From assembly GCA_040880365.1 (NCBI GenBank), contig JBBDIO010000110.1:1-5757 (forward strand): 5,757 bases of DNA, written 5' to 3'. The notes beneath the pieces are model-generated. The model made no database searches. It saw only the letters and a list, made by a program, of their open reading frames with translations, and had not been told where the DNA came from. This stretch comes from JBBDIO01 sp040880365 (lineage in GTDB: Bacteria > Chloroflexota > Anaerolineae > Caldilineales > Caldilineaceae). Positions within the stretch are counted from its first letter, which is position 1; every line of letters begins with the position of its first letter. Shown piece after piece: positions 1-5,757 of this stretch. Both the position numbers and the translations under genes were made by a program.

Positions 1-1
1 C

Positions 2-547
2 TGGCGCGGGCCGTTCTATACCACACCGTTTCTGATGGTAGGTACGTGGCGCAATATTATGTTTCCGGCCAGCGGAGAGTCTGTTCCCTTCCGTGTGGAG
101 AACTACGCCTATCGCGATAGCTTTGATCGGGAAACCGTGACGTGGGTGCGCTCTTTTCAGTTTCCCGATACCCTCCGTCGCTTTGATGCAACGATGATCT
201 ACAGCCAGGCGCGAGCGCAAATCGTTGACTATTTGGGCACGCACCAGCATCTTGCCGTGGACATACACGTGTCGGTCGCGCCCAATGGCGGCCTCAAACT
301 ACGTTCCGGCGACCAGCGGTTTTATGAAGGACCCCTCGGCTTTCGATTTCCCATGCTGTTTTCCGGTTATGCCGACGTGTGTGAATGGTACGATGACGCG
401 ACACAGTTATTCCAGATTGAAGTCATTGTGCGCAATCGCGCATGGGGAAAACTATTCGGCTACAGGGGTAGCTTTGCCGTCAATTACATTGCGGTGGACT
501 GTGTCCCATCGAGCGTCAAGCCCGCCCGCGAGGAAAGACGTGAATAG
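2..547 (+). CDS. DUF4166-like protein, C-terminal part (5' end outside window)
   Basis: The frame is open from the first bases of the window to a TAG at 545-547, giving 181 visible residues. An internal ATG at 35 exists, but the upstream residues (WRGPFYTTPF) read as coding, so this is most likely a truncated gene rather than a start. The pattern fits the DUF4166 family as I remember it: an ETVTWVRSFQFP segment, RRFDATM, IVDYLGTHQHLA, a GGLKLRSGDQRFYEG stretch, EWYDD, then GKLFGYRGSF, and an Arg/Glu-rich end (KPAREERRE). The function of the family is unknown; it occurs alone or at the C-terminus of saccharopine dehydrogenase-like proteins, so the missing N-terminus could carry another domain. 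No membrane segment is visible. A hand count gives about 56% GC over 61-540, lower than the minus-strand genes. The gene converges on pgm. A 6-bp hairpin (AAAGAC at 534-539 with GTCTTT at 547-552) spans the stop but has no T tract. Confidence 0.8.
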   Translation, partial: WRGPFYTTPFLMVGTWRNIMFPASGESVPFRVENYAYRDSFDRETVTWVRSFQFPDTLRRFDATMIYSQARAQIVDYLGTHQHLAVDIHVSVAPNGGLKLRSGDQRFYEGPLGFRFPMLFSGYADVCEWYDDATQLFQIEVIVRNRAWGKLFGYRGSFAVNYIAVDCVPSSVKPAREERRE

Positions 548-669
548 TCTTTGCAAAGGAAGAGAAGGAGCGAAGGATGACGGGATGATTGTCGTGTGCG
601 CAAGCCGCAGTTGTCGGATGACCGCGCTTTTGTGGCCAAACGCTTTGATGATCATTCAGTGTCAATGAA

Positions 670-747
670 CTAACCAACCGCCACCAGCAAACTGCATATC
701 AGTAGAACAGCCGTTACCAGCGCCCAAATATTGCCGTTCCCAATCAC
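670..747 (-). CDS. Possible 25-residue hydrophobic peptide coupled to pgm
   Basis: On the minus strand a GTG at 747-745 overlaps the pgm stop TGA (746-744) as GTGA and opens 25 codons ending at a TAG at 672-670. The product begins (M/V)IGNGNIW and continues as an unbroken hydrophobic run (ALVTAVLLICSLLVAVG), enough for one membrane-spanning helix. The 4-base stop/start overlap is a common arrangement for translational coupling. Against it: the start is GTG, the only Shine-Dalgarno-like bases are a weak AGG a few bases upstream, the frame is very short and it matches no family I know. It may be chance. If real, it would be a single-pass membrane miniprotein made together with Pgm. Confidence 0.25.
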   Translation of the reverse strand: MIGNGNIWALVTAVLLICSLLVAVG

Positions 748-2423
748 ACTTTGGCCTGAGCACCGGCCTGGGCAAAAGCATCGCTCACCATCTGTTGCGC
801 TTCGGCCTGAATCTGTTGCAGATGCTCCCCGCCCCGGAAGCTTTCGGCGTAAATCTTGTAAATCTCCTCGGTGCCCGAAGGCCGTGCGGCAAACCAGCCA
901 TTTTCGGCGACGACCTTGATGCCGCCAATCGCCGCGCCGTTGCCCGGTGCGTGGCTCAATTTGGCCTGGATGGGTTCCCCCGCCAGCTCTGTAGCCGCAA
1001 TCGCTTCGGGCGCGAGTGCGGCCAGCACCGCCTTTTGTGCGCCAGTTGCAGACGCATCGACGCGGGCATAGTGGGCCACGCCAAATTCGGCCTCCAGCTC
1101 GCGATAATGTTCGCCCGGGTCTTTGCCCGTCACCGCGCAGATCTCCGCGGCCAGCAGGTTGAGCAGAATGCCATCTTTATCGGTCGTCCAGACCGTGCCG
1201 TCGCGGCGCAGGAACGATGCGCCCGCGCTTTCCTCGCCGCCAAAGCCCATGCTCCCATCGACCAGCCCATCGACAAACCACTTGAAGCCCACCGGCACTT
1301 CGGTGAGCGTGCGCCCCAGCCGCTGGGCCACCCGGTCGATCATGGAACTGGAAACCAGCGTCTTGCCCACGGCGGCGGCGGCAGGCCATTGGGGGCGATT
1401 CTGGAACAGATACCAGACCGCGACCGCCAGATAGTGATTGGGGTTGAGCAGACCCGCGGAACGCGTCACAATGCCGTGGCGGTCGGTGTCGGGATCGTTG
1501 CCAAACGCAATGTCGAAATCGTCCTTCAGCCGGATCAGGCTCGCCATCGCATAGGCCGATGAACAATCCATGCGGATTTGGCCGTCCCAGTCCAGCGTCA
1601 TAAAGGCAAAGGCCGGATCCACACGCCGGTTGACCACGGTCAAATCCAGGCCATAGGTGGCGGCGATGGGTTCCCAATAGGCCAATCCCGCCCCGCCCAT
1701 AGGATCCACGCCGATGCGTAGCCCGGCATGGCGCACCGCATCCATATCAATGGCGTGCGCCAGATCATCCACATAGGGCTGCACATAGTCGATGGCGCGC
1801 ACGTTGTCGGCAGCCCGCGCCGCGGCCAGCGACATGCGCGCCACATCCACCAAATCGCCAGCCAGCAACGCATTGGCGCGCGCCTGGATCGCTTTGGTGG
1901 TTTCGCTGGAGGCCGGTCCCCCTTCGGGCGGATTGTACTTGAAGCCGCCATCCTGGGGTGGATTGTGAGAAGGCGTGATCACCACGCCATCGGCCTGGGC
2001 CTGTGCGCCATGTGTCCGATTGTGGACCAGGATGGCGCGCGAGATCGCGGGCGTTGGCGTATAGGCATAGCCCGCATCCGACGGCTGCTGGATCACCACC
2101 TGTACGCCGTTGGCCGCCAGCACCTCGATGGCGGTAATGTGTGCCGGTTCGGAAAGCGCATGAGTATCCATACCCAGAAAAAGCGGCCCGGTGATGCCCT
2201 GTTCGCGCCGATATTCGGCAATGGCCTGGCACACGGCCAAAATGTGATTCTCGTTGAAGCTCTGCTTGCCCGACGAGCCGCGATGGCCCGACGTGCCAAA
2301 GCTCACCCGCTGCCCTGCATCGTCCGGGTCGGGCTGTTGCACATAATAATCTGCAACCAGACGCGCAATATTCGGCAGATCTTCTACCGGCACGGGCTGC
2401 CCGGCAAGGGGATGGTTGGACAT
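744..2423 (-). CDS. pgm: Phosphoglucomutase, alpha-D-glucose specific (Pgm)
   Basis: Encodes 559 residues, close to E. coli Pgm (546), with near-colinear similarity over the full length. It interconverts alpha-D-glucose 1-phosphate and glucose 6-phosphate in the cytoplasm, linking glycolysis to glycogen, trehalose and UDP/ADP-glucose synthesis. Alpha-phosphohexomutase motifs are intact: GTSGHRG (43-49) near the N-terminus; the catalytic phosphoserine loop TPSHNPP with S152; the Mg2+ loop DPDTDRHG with D310, D312 and D314; the sugar-specificity loop GEESAG (396-401); and the phosphate-binding loop RPSGTE (514-519) in domain 4. The ATG at 2423-2421 is chosen because MSNHPLAGQP aligns with the E. 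coli N-terminus (MAIHNRAGQP) and is preceded by a strong Shine-Dalgarno; the in-frame ATG at 2504 would add 27 unrelated residues and swallow the promoter-like region. The gene lies 123 nt downstream of the MoxR ATPase gene on the same strand and appears to have its own promoter. Confidence 0.97.
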   Translation of the reverse strand: MSNHPLAGQPVPVEDLPNIARLVADYYVQQPDPDDAGQRVSFGTSGHRGSSGKQSFNENHILAVCQAIAEYRREQGITGPLFLGMDTHALSEPAHITAIEVLAANGVQVVIQQPSDAGYAYTPTPAISRAILVHNRTHGAQAQADGVVITPSHNPPQDGGFKYNPPEGGPASSETTKAIQARANALLAGDLVDVARMSLAAARAADNVRAIDYVQPYVDDLAHAIDMDAVRHAGLRIGVDPMGGAGLAYWEPIAATYGLDLTVVNRRVDPAFAFMTLDWDGQIRMDCSSAYAMASLIRLKDDFDIAFGNDPDTDRHGIVTRSAGLLNPNHYLAVAVWYLFQNRPQWPAAAAVGKTLVSSSMIDRVAQRLGRTLTEVPVGFKWFVDGLVDGSMGFGGEESAGASFLRRDGTVWTTDKDGILLNLLAAEICAVTGKDPGEHYRELEAEFGVAHYARVDASATGAQKAVLAALAPEAIAATELAGEPIQAKLSHAPGNGAAIGGIKVVAENGWFAARPSGTEEIYKIYAESFRGGEHLQQIQAEAQQMVSDAFAQAGAQAKV

Positions 2424-2431
2424 GAGCGACA

Positions 2432-2437
2432 CTCCTC
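2432..2437 (-). promoter_or_regulatory. Shine-Dalgarno of pgm
   Basis: The minus strand reads GAGGAG eight bases before the ATG at 2423. This near-consensus site decides the start of pgm in favour of the ATG at 2423 over the upstream in-frame ATG at 2504. Confidence 0.85.
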
Positions 2438-2458
2438 GTGTGGGTTGGCGTGACGATA

Positions 2459-2473
2459 GTGCTATTGTAGCAC
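2459..2473. repeat. Perfect 6-3-6 inverted repeat over the pgm -10 box
   Basis: GTGCTA (2459-2464) and TAGCAC (2468-2473) are exact reverse complements separated by three bases. The dyad covers the proposed -10 hexamer of pgm, where a dimeric repressor would block RNA polymerase, so an operator is a reasonable reading. It is too short, and lacks a T tract, to be a terminator. The regulator is not identifiable from this window. Confidence 0.5.
2464..2472 (-). promoter_or_regulatory. Putative extended -10 promoter of pgm
   Basis: The minus strand reads TGC-TACAAT (2472 to 2464): a -10 hexamer with one mismatch to TATAAT, preceded by the TGn of an extended -10. Transcription would start near 2457 and give a leader of about 33 nt containing the Shine-Dalgarno. 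No good -35 hexamer is seen at 16-18 bp spacing (the bases there are C-rich), which fits an extended -10 or an activator-dependent promoter. Predicted from sequence only. Confidence 0.45.
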
Positions 2474-2494
2474 ACAGGCTAGCCCCAGGGGATG

Positions 2495-2533
2495 CCCTGT
2501 GCATGCCTCCGGTGCATGTCTCCGGTGCATGTC
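2495..2533. repeat. Three tandem 13-bp units upstream of pgm
   Basis: Two identical copies of TCCGGTGCATGTC lie head to tail at 2508-2520 and 2521-2533. A third unit at 2495-2507 matches 10 of 13 positions. The core GTGCATG therefore recurs three times at exact 13-bp spacing (2499, 2512, 2525), with a decayed fourth copy (TGGCATG) at 2534-2540. The array sits between the MoxR gene stop (2547) and the proposed pgm -10, about 38-76 bp upstream of the expected start point, where activators usually bind. It may be a multi-site protein-binding element or simply a small tandem duplication. A short dyad (CAGGG 2486-2490 with CCCTG 2495-2499) abuts it. Confidence 0.6.
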
Positions 2534-2546
2534 TGGCATGACCAGT

Positions 2547-3494
2547 CTAGCGCGGCACGGGCACGCCTGCCAGCAGACGGCGCATAACCGTATCGGGCGT
2601 GAGGCCGTCGATCTCGGCTTCGGGCTGGAGGATGATGCGGTGGCGATAGGTGGGCAAGACCAGCGCCTTCACATCGTCGGGTGTGACAAAATCGCGCCCC
2701 TGGCGCGCGGCATAGGTCTTGGCGGTGAGCAGGAGCGTGATACCCGCGCGCGGACTGCCGCCCACCATGAGGTCTGCGCTGCGGCGGGTTGCCGTAGCAA
2801 TGCGTGTGATATATTCAAAAATGCCATCTTCCACGCGCACGGCCTGAATCTCGGCCAGCAGTTCGGGCAAGGCCGCGGGCGTCACCACGGGCACAAGCCC
2901 CACGGCATCCAGCTTTTGCGCATCGAAGCCGCCATGATAGCGGCGCAACACTTCCTGCTCGCCCGCCTCGCTGGGATAATCCACCAAAATCTTGAACATG
3001 AAGCGATCCAACTGCGCTTCGGGCAGAGGATACGTGCCCTCATGCTCGATGGGGTTCTGGGTCGCCAGCACCATAAACGGCGCGGGCAGCGGATAGCGGT
3101 CGCCGTCGATAGTCACCTGCCGTTCGCCCATGGCTTCCAACAGGGCCGACTGAGTCTTGGCAGGCGCGCGGTTGATCTCATCTGCCAGCACAATGTTGGT
3201 GAAGATTGGCCCGTGGCGCAGATAAAATCGCCCCTCGTTCACGTCGAATATCTGGGTGCCTACGACATCGCTGGGCATGAGATCCGCGGTGAACTGAATA
3301 CGTCCGAAACCGGCGTCGATGAGCCGCGCCAGGCTCTTGGCGAGCAATGTCTTGGCGGTGCCGGGCACGCCTTCCAGCAACACATGCCCCCCCGCCAGAA
3401 AGGCAATCACCGCCTGCTCGAACACTTCTTCCTGATCCACAATCGTCTTGGCGACTTCGCTGCGCATCTGCGCAAACATCTGGGCAACAGACAT
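2547..3494 (-). CDS. MoxR-family AAA+ ATPase
   Basis: Encodes 315 residues, the normal length for MoxR proteins, which are cytoplasmic AAA+ ATPases (AAA_3 domain plus a C-terminal lid) thought to act as chaperones that mature or activate partner complexes, often with von Willebrand A or DUF58 proteins. Motifs in order: Walker A GVPGTAKT (42-49); Walker B VLADE (102-106) followed by the family signature INRAPAKTQSALLEAM; sensor 1 LATQNP (143-148); the arginine-finger region LDRF (162-165, R164); and sensor 2 GSPRAG (246-251, R249). All key residues are present, so an active ATPase is expected. The ATG at 3494 is supported by purine-rich upstream bases and by the typical start of the family just before the conserved helix. 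It follows the DUF4350 gene by 79 nt with no promoter or terminator evident between, so cotranscription is likely. No DUF58 gene follows; pgm does. The true substrate is unknown. Confidence 0.95.
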   Translation of the reverse strand: MSVAQMFAQMRSEVAKTIVDQEEVFEQAVIAFLAGGHVLLEGVPGTAKTLLAKSLARLIDAGFGRIQFTADLMPSDVVGTQIFDVNEGRFYLRHGPIFTNIVLADEINRAPAKTQSALLEAMGERQVTIDGDRYPLPAPFMVLATQNPIEHEGTYPLPEAQLDRFMFKILVDYPSEAGEQEVLRRYHGGFDAQKLDAVGLVPVVTPAALPELLAEIQAVRVEDGIFEYITRIATATRRSADLMVGGSPRAGITLLLTAKTYAARQGRDFVTPDDVKALVLPTYRHRIILQPEAEIDGLTPDTVMRRLLAGVPVPR

Positions 3495-3499
3495 AGATT

Positions 3500-3510
3500 C
3501 TCAATTCTCC
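3500..3510 (-). promoter_or_regulatory. Ribosome-binding region of the MoxR gene
   Basis: The minus strand carries GGAG (3510-3507) twelve bases, and GAG (3502-3500) five bases, before the ATG at 3494. Neither spacing is ideal, so the initiation signal looks moderate; the GGAG is the stronger match but is distant. Confidence 0.45.
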
Positions 3511-3573
3511 GAAAGACCGGCCTGGCCCGGCGCGCAGTGATGCCAAACCGGACAGGGTGAAGGTTGGTTGTGA

Positions 3574-4836
3574 CTACCGCTTTTCGCCTGCGCCTGGGTT
3601 CACAGCGGCGTTCGCTGTTCCGCCGCCTGGATCGCCCACAGGTACACCGACTGTCTGGGCCGCCTGCGCGGCGTGGAGCAACTGTGCATCATCCAGCGGC
3701 CGATCCAGCTGCGCCAAAAGTCGGCTCACCTGGGCAACCTGCGCCGCAGACAGGCCGCCGGCGACCTGGGCCAGCTGTGCCACAAATGGCGCATCGGCTT
3801 CGCCCGGCGCAATGCCGTGGATTTGCGCCAGCCGCATTTTCAAGCGTCGCTTCACCTGGCGCGCCACGGCCGCGCGCCGGTTGCCGCGCTGATAGAGGCC
3901 CGCCATCGCGTCTACATACTCGGCGGCGGCGCGCGGCTGTACCAGGTTTGCATCGCGCAGGGGCGGCCCCAGGCGGATGCCCTGCAATGCAAGATAGGCC
4001 AGCGTGAGGCCACACGCCAGCAGCACAGCCAGACCCCCGCGCGTGCCAAAAAGCCAGCCGCGCAGGTCGGTGGGTGTGCCCGCAGTGGGGGGCGCGGGGT
4101 AGAGGTGATAGGCATCGAGCAGCACCCGACCACTGCCTGGCACACCGCCTGGTACCCCGCGCAGCAAAGCAGGCAGCAGCCCGGCCTGATCCACATTGCG
4201 CAAGCGGGCGTTGGTGAAATCGTGATAGGCGTCCAGATGCCAGACCTGCCCCGCGCCCCGCGCCTGGAGCGCGACCGTCACGCGCTCACCGCTGCCCGCG
4301 CCCGCCTCTGCCACCACCAGCGGCAAGGCGCCCGGCGCGGCGCGCAGGTCCAGCCCCTGCACACGTCCAGGCGCGGGCCAACGCGCGGGGCGTTCGGGCA
4401 AAATCGGTTGGGTCTGGCGCAAGTGGCTCACCAGCAGCGCGTCGGCTGCGGGCGCTACGCCAAAGGCCTCGATCAAACTGGTATCCAGCGCACTGGGGCC
4501 AATCAGCACCAGCACGCCGCCCGCGCCTACCCATTCGACCAACGTCGCGGCCGCGGCTTCGGTATAGGTGCGCTGCCCCGGAAAGACAAAGAGCAAATCA
4601 CCCGCAGGCACGCGCGTCCAGGCCTGTTCCAGGGGCTGCACTTCATAGCCCATTTCCTCTAGCCACAGCCACAGCGCCAGCGTTCCTGCCGGCGCAGGTG
4701 TTTCGGGCGCATAGGGGATCACCGGGGGCGCGCTGCCCCGCCAGAATACAGCCAGCGCCAGGAGCGCGGCCAATGCCAGCAACAGATTGCGCTGGCCGCG
4801 GCTCAGAGCGGACGCCGAAGTTGCAACGTGATTCAT
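3574..4836 (-). CDS. DUF4350-domain membrane protein
   Basis: Encodes 420 residues. Order: a short N-terminal tail, a membrane helix at about 16-32 (NLLLALAALLALAVFW), an extracytoplasmic region at about 45-260, a second membrane helix at about 266-285 (GGLAVLLACGLTLAYLALQG), and a cytoplasmic Ala/Gln-rich helical tail to the C-terminus. The outer part has the DUF4350 / glutamine-amidotransferase-like pattern: ALWLWLEEMGYEV, LLFVFPG, LVEWVGAGGVLVLIGP and VWHLDAYHDFTNARL, without an obvious catalytic Cys triad. The segment after the second helix (QPRAAAEYVDAMAGLYQRGNRR) is typical of these proteins. DUF4350 has no assigned biochemical activity; it recurs beside MoxR, DUF58 and DUF4129 genes, so a membrane-bound partner of the ATPase is inferred. 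The start ATG overlaps the stop of the preceding DUF4129 gene, and no well-spaced Shine-Dalgarno exists, which fits coupled translation. GC is very high locally (about 80% by hand count over 4261-4380). Confidence 0.88.
   Translation of the reverse strand: MNHVATSASALSRGQRNLLLALAALLALAVFWRGSAPPVIPYAPETPAPAGTLALWLWLEEMGYEVQPLEQAWTRVPAGDLLFVFPGQRTYTEAAAATLVEWVGAGGVLVLIGPSALDTSLIEAFGVAPAADALLVSHLRQTQPILPERPARWPAPGRVQGLDLRAAPGALPLVVAEAGAGSGERVTVALQARGAGQVWHLDAYHDFTNARLRNVDQAGLLPALLRGVPGGVPGSGRVLLDAYHLYPAPPTAGTPTDLRGWLFGTRGGLAVLLACGLTLAYLALQGIRLGPPLRDANLVQPRAAAEYVDAMAGLYQRGNRRAAVARQVKRRLKMRLAQIHGIAPGEADAPFVAQLAQVAGGLSAAQVAQVSRLLAQLDRPLDDAQLLHAAQAAQTVGVPVGDPGGGTANAAVNPGAGEKR
4833..4836 (-). other. 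ATGA stop/start overlap of DUF4129 and DUF4350 genes
   Basis: The minus strand reads ATGA: the ATG (4836-4834) starts the DUF4350 gene and the TGA (4835-4833) ends the DUF4129 gene. This indicates one transcript and translational coupling, probably a fixed ratio of the two membrane proteins. Confidence 0.9.
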
Positions 4837-5757
4837 GGCGCGGGTGTGTCCTTGTCCGGCACATCTTGCGTCACCTCTTGCGTCACCGTGTTCACATCCT
4901 TGTCCGCACCCTTATCTCCGTCCGCAGTGCGCCGCGCCACCTGTCCCAGCGCGTCGATCTCGGCGGCATAGCGGGCATAGGTGGGCGCATCGGGCACGCG
5001 GATGCCATACCACACCGCGTCGAACGTCTCCACCACCGGCTGCAAATGGGGCCGGATGGGGCTATCTGCGGGCACGCGCGCCAACACTTCCCGGTTCGTG
5101 TGGCTGCGGTCGAACGTAAGCAGGTGATGCTCATCCAGCAACAACAGCGCAGCCAGATAGAGTGCGCGCACCGCGTGGCGAAAGTCACCGGCATCGGCCG
5201 CGGCCTGGGCTTGCCGGCGGGCCTGCGCCGCGCTGCCGGGCAGATCAGCTCCGTCCGCAGCCGTGGCGACAACGCCGCCGCGCATGAAATTCGCCAGCAG
5301 CCCTTGCAACCAATAGCTTGCCAGCACGATCAGCGCCAACGCGCCGCCACCGACCACAAGCCACCCCACCAGGGTTGCCAGTTGCGGCGGAATGCCCGGC
5401 CCCGTGGGCATCTGCCAATCGGGAAACCAGGCGCGGATCAACTCCTCGATCCACAGCCGCACCCGATCCAACAGGCTGGTTTGTTCTGTGAACACCGGTC
5501 GGGCAAAGACTTCTTCCAACACCGCCAGGCGCGCCACAGTATTGTCACCAGAATTATTGGTGATATTGTTACCCGTAGCCGCAGCCAGTTGATCGCGCAG
5601 CAGGGTCAGGCGCGCCACCACCTGTGCCGGTTCCAGCGGCGGCGAATCTGCCTCTGCACCGGCAGGGGTCAACAGCGAAGCCGGAGCCACACGATCCCCA
5701 TTGGCAAGGACCACCGTCGTGACCTGTTCCAGCGGACGCAGCCGCCGCGCATAGTCA
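4833..5757 (-). CDS. DUF4129-domain membrane protein (5' end outside window)
   Basis: The frame is open to the window edge, with 307 visible residues. A GTG at 5714 could be a start, but the 14 residues before it (DYARRLRPLEQVTT) run smoothly into the protein, so the gene is taken as truncated; a signal peptide or first membrane helix probably lies beyond the edge. Visible order: an extracytoplasmic region with an Asn-rich patch (GNNITNNSGDN, about 62-72), an amphipathic WIEELIRAWFPDW segment (about 102-114), a membrane helix at about 128-151 (LVGWLVVGGGALALIVLASYWL), an Ala/Gln-rich linker, then the cytoplasmic DUF4129 domain at about 190-265, with HAVRALYLAALLLLDEHHLL, the signature DRSHTNREVL, and FDAVWYG. 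A charged Asp/Lys/Thr tail (about 277-307) ends it. DUF4129 occurs at the C-terminus of transglutaminase-like proteins or alone in MoxR operons; its function is unknown. It is the first visible gene of the operon and overlaps the DUF4350 gene by four bases. Confidence 0.88.
   Translation of the reverse strand, partial: DYARRLRPLEQVTTVVLANGDRVAPASLLTPAGAEADSPPLEPAQVVARLTLLRDQLAAATGNNITNNSGDNTVARLAVLEEVFARPVFTEQTSLLDRVRLWIEELIRAWFPDWQMPTGPGIPPQLATLVGWLVVGGGALALIVLASYWLQGLLANFMRGGVVATAADGADLPGSAAQARRQAQAAADAGDFRHAVRALYLAALLLLDEHHLLTFDRSHTNREVLARVPADSPIRPHLQPVVETFDAVWYGIRVPDAPTYARYAAEIDALGQVARRTADGDKGADKDVNTVTQEVTQDVPDKDTPAP
4864..4887. repeat. Perfect 12-bp tandem duplication in the DUF4129 gene tail
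   Basis: TCTTGCGTCACC occurs twice head to tail (4864-4875 and 4876-4887). Being a multiple of three it keeps the frame and encodes the paired tetrapeptides VTQE and VTQD in the charged C-terminal tail, after the DUF4129 domain. It looks like a recent slippage event in a tolerant, probably disordered region. Confidence 0.8.

Noticed and set aside
548..673. In-frame continuation after the DUF4166 stop, ending in RKPQLSDDRAFVAKRFDD...
   Set aside because: The stretch looks somewhat protein-like and is in the same frame, but it is separated by two stops (TAG at 545 and TGA at 578), and the protein already ends with a plausible family C-terminus. Readthrough or a decayed tail cannot be supported.
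534..743. Intrinsic terminator between the convergent DUF4166 and pgm genes
   Set aside because: Only weak hairpins are present (AAAGAC/GTCTTT at 534-552, TCATT/AATGA near 654-670) and none is followed by a T tract on either strand.
795..2453. Plus-strand open frames (795-1562 and 1728-2453) opposite pgm
   Set aside because: Both mirror the conserved Pgm reading frame and show no domain or start signal of their own.
2424..2504. N-terminal extension of Pgm by 27 residues from an ATG at 2504
   Set aside because: The added residues do not resemble any Pgm N-terminus, the extension would cover the Shine-Dalgarno and promoter-like motifs, and the ATG at 2423 aligns with the E. coli start.
2499..3560. 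Plus-strand open frame of 353 codons opposite the MoxR gene
   Set aside because: It is the antisense of a clear MoxR ATPase; its His/Arg/Gln-rich product has no recognisable domain, as expected for a shadow frame in GC-rich DNA.
3495..3573. Separate promoter or terminator in the 79-nt gap before the MoxR gene
   Set aside because: No -10/-35 pair was found on the minus strand and the GC-rich dyads lack a T tract, so the gap reads as an intra-operon spacer.
3673..4662. Plus-strand open frame of 329 codons opposite the DUF4350 gene
   Set aside because: Low-complexity Arg/Gln/His-rich product, antisense to a well-supported membrane protein gene; explained by GC-rich codon structure.

Overview
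The window looks like a chromosomal segment of a GC-rich bacterium. A Chloroflexota-type host is my best guess, from the MoxR / DUF4350 / DUF4129 gene set next to an E. coli-type phosphoglucomutase, but this is inference and nothing in the window proves the phylum. No tRNA, rRNA, CRISPR array, insertion sequence or phage gene was seen.

Layout. At the left edge (about 1-547, plus strand) is the 3' part of a gene whose product resembles the DUF4166 family, a domain of unknown function. It faces a block of minus-strand genes that fills the rest of the window. Read in their own direction, from right to left, these are: a 5'-truncated DUF4129-domain membrane protein (5757 to 4833), a DUF4350-domain membrane protein (4836 to 3574) coupled to it by an ATGA overlap, a MoxR-family AAA+ ATPase (3494 to 2547), and phosphoglucomutase pgm (2423 to 744). 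A 25-codon hydrophobic reading frame (747 to 670) overlaps the pgm stop as GTGA and is a tentative small membrane peptide. The convergent gap between the DUF4166 gene and pgm (548-743) has no convincing intrinsic terminator.

How the genes fit together. The first three minus-strand genes form a classic MoxR neighbourhood. The MoxR ATPase is thought to act as a chaperone-like remodeller, and the DUF4350 and DUF4129 proteins supply membrane-anchored partners. The usual DUF58 partner is not directly downstream of moxR; pgm is there instead. pgm interconverts glucose-1-phosphate and glucose-6-phosphate and has its own start signals in the 123-nt gap after moxR. That gap holds a strong Shine-Dalgarno, an extended -10 box inside a perfect 6-3-6 inverted repeat, and three tandem 13-bp units just upstream. 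It is the densest unexplained non-coding structure in the window and the best candidate for a regulatory system. I did not find a clearly novel multi-gene system.
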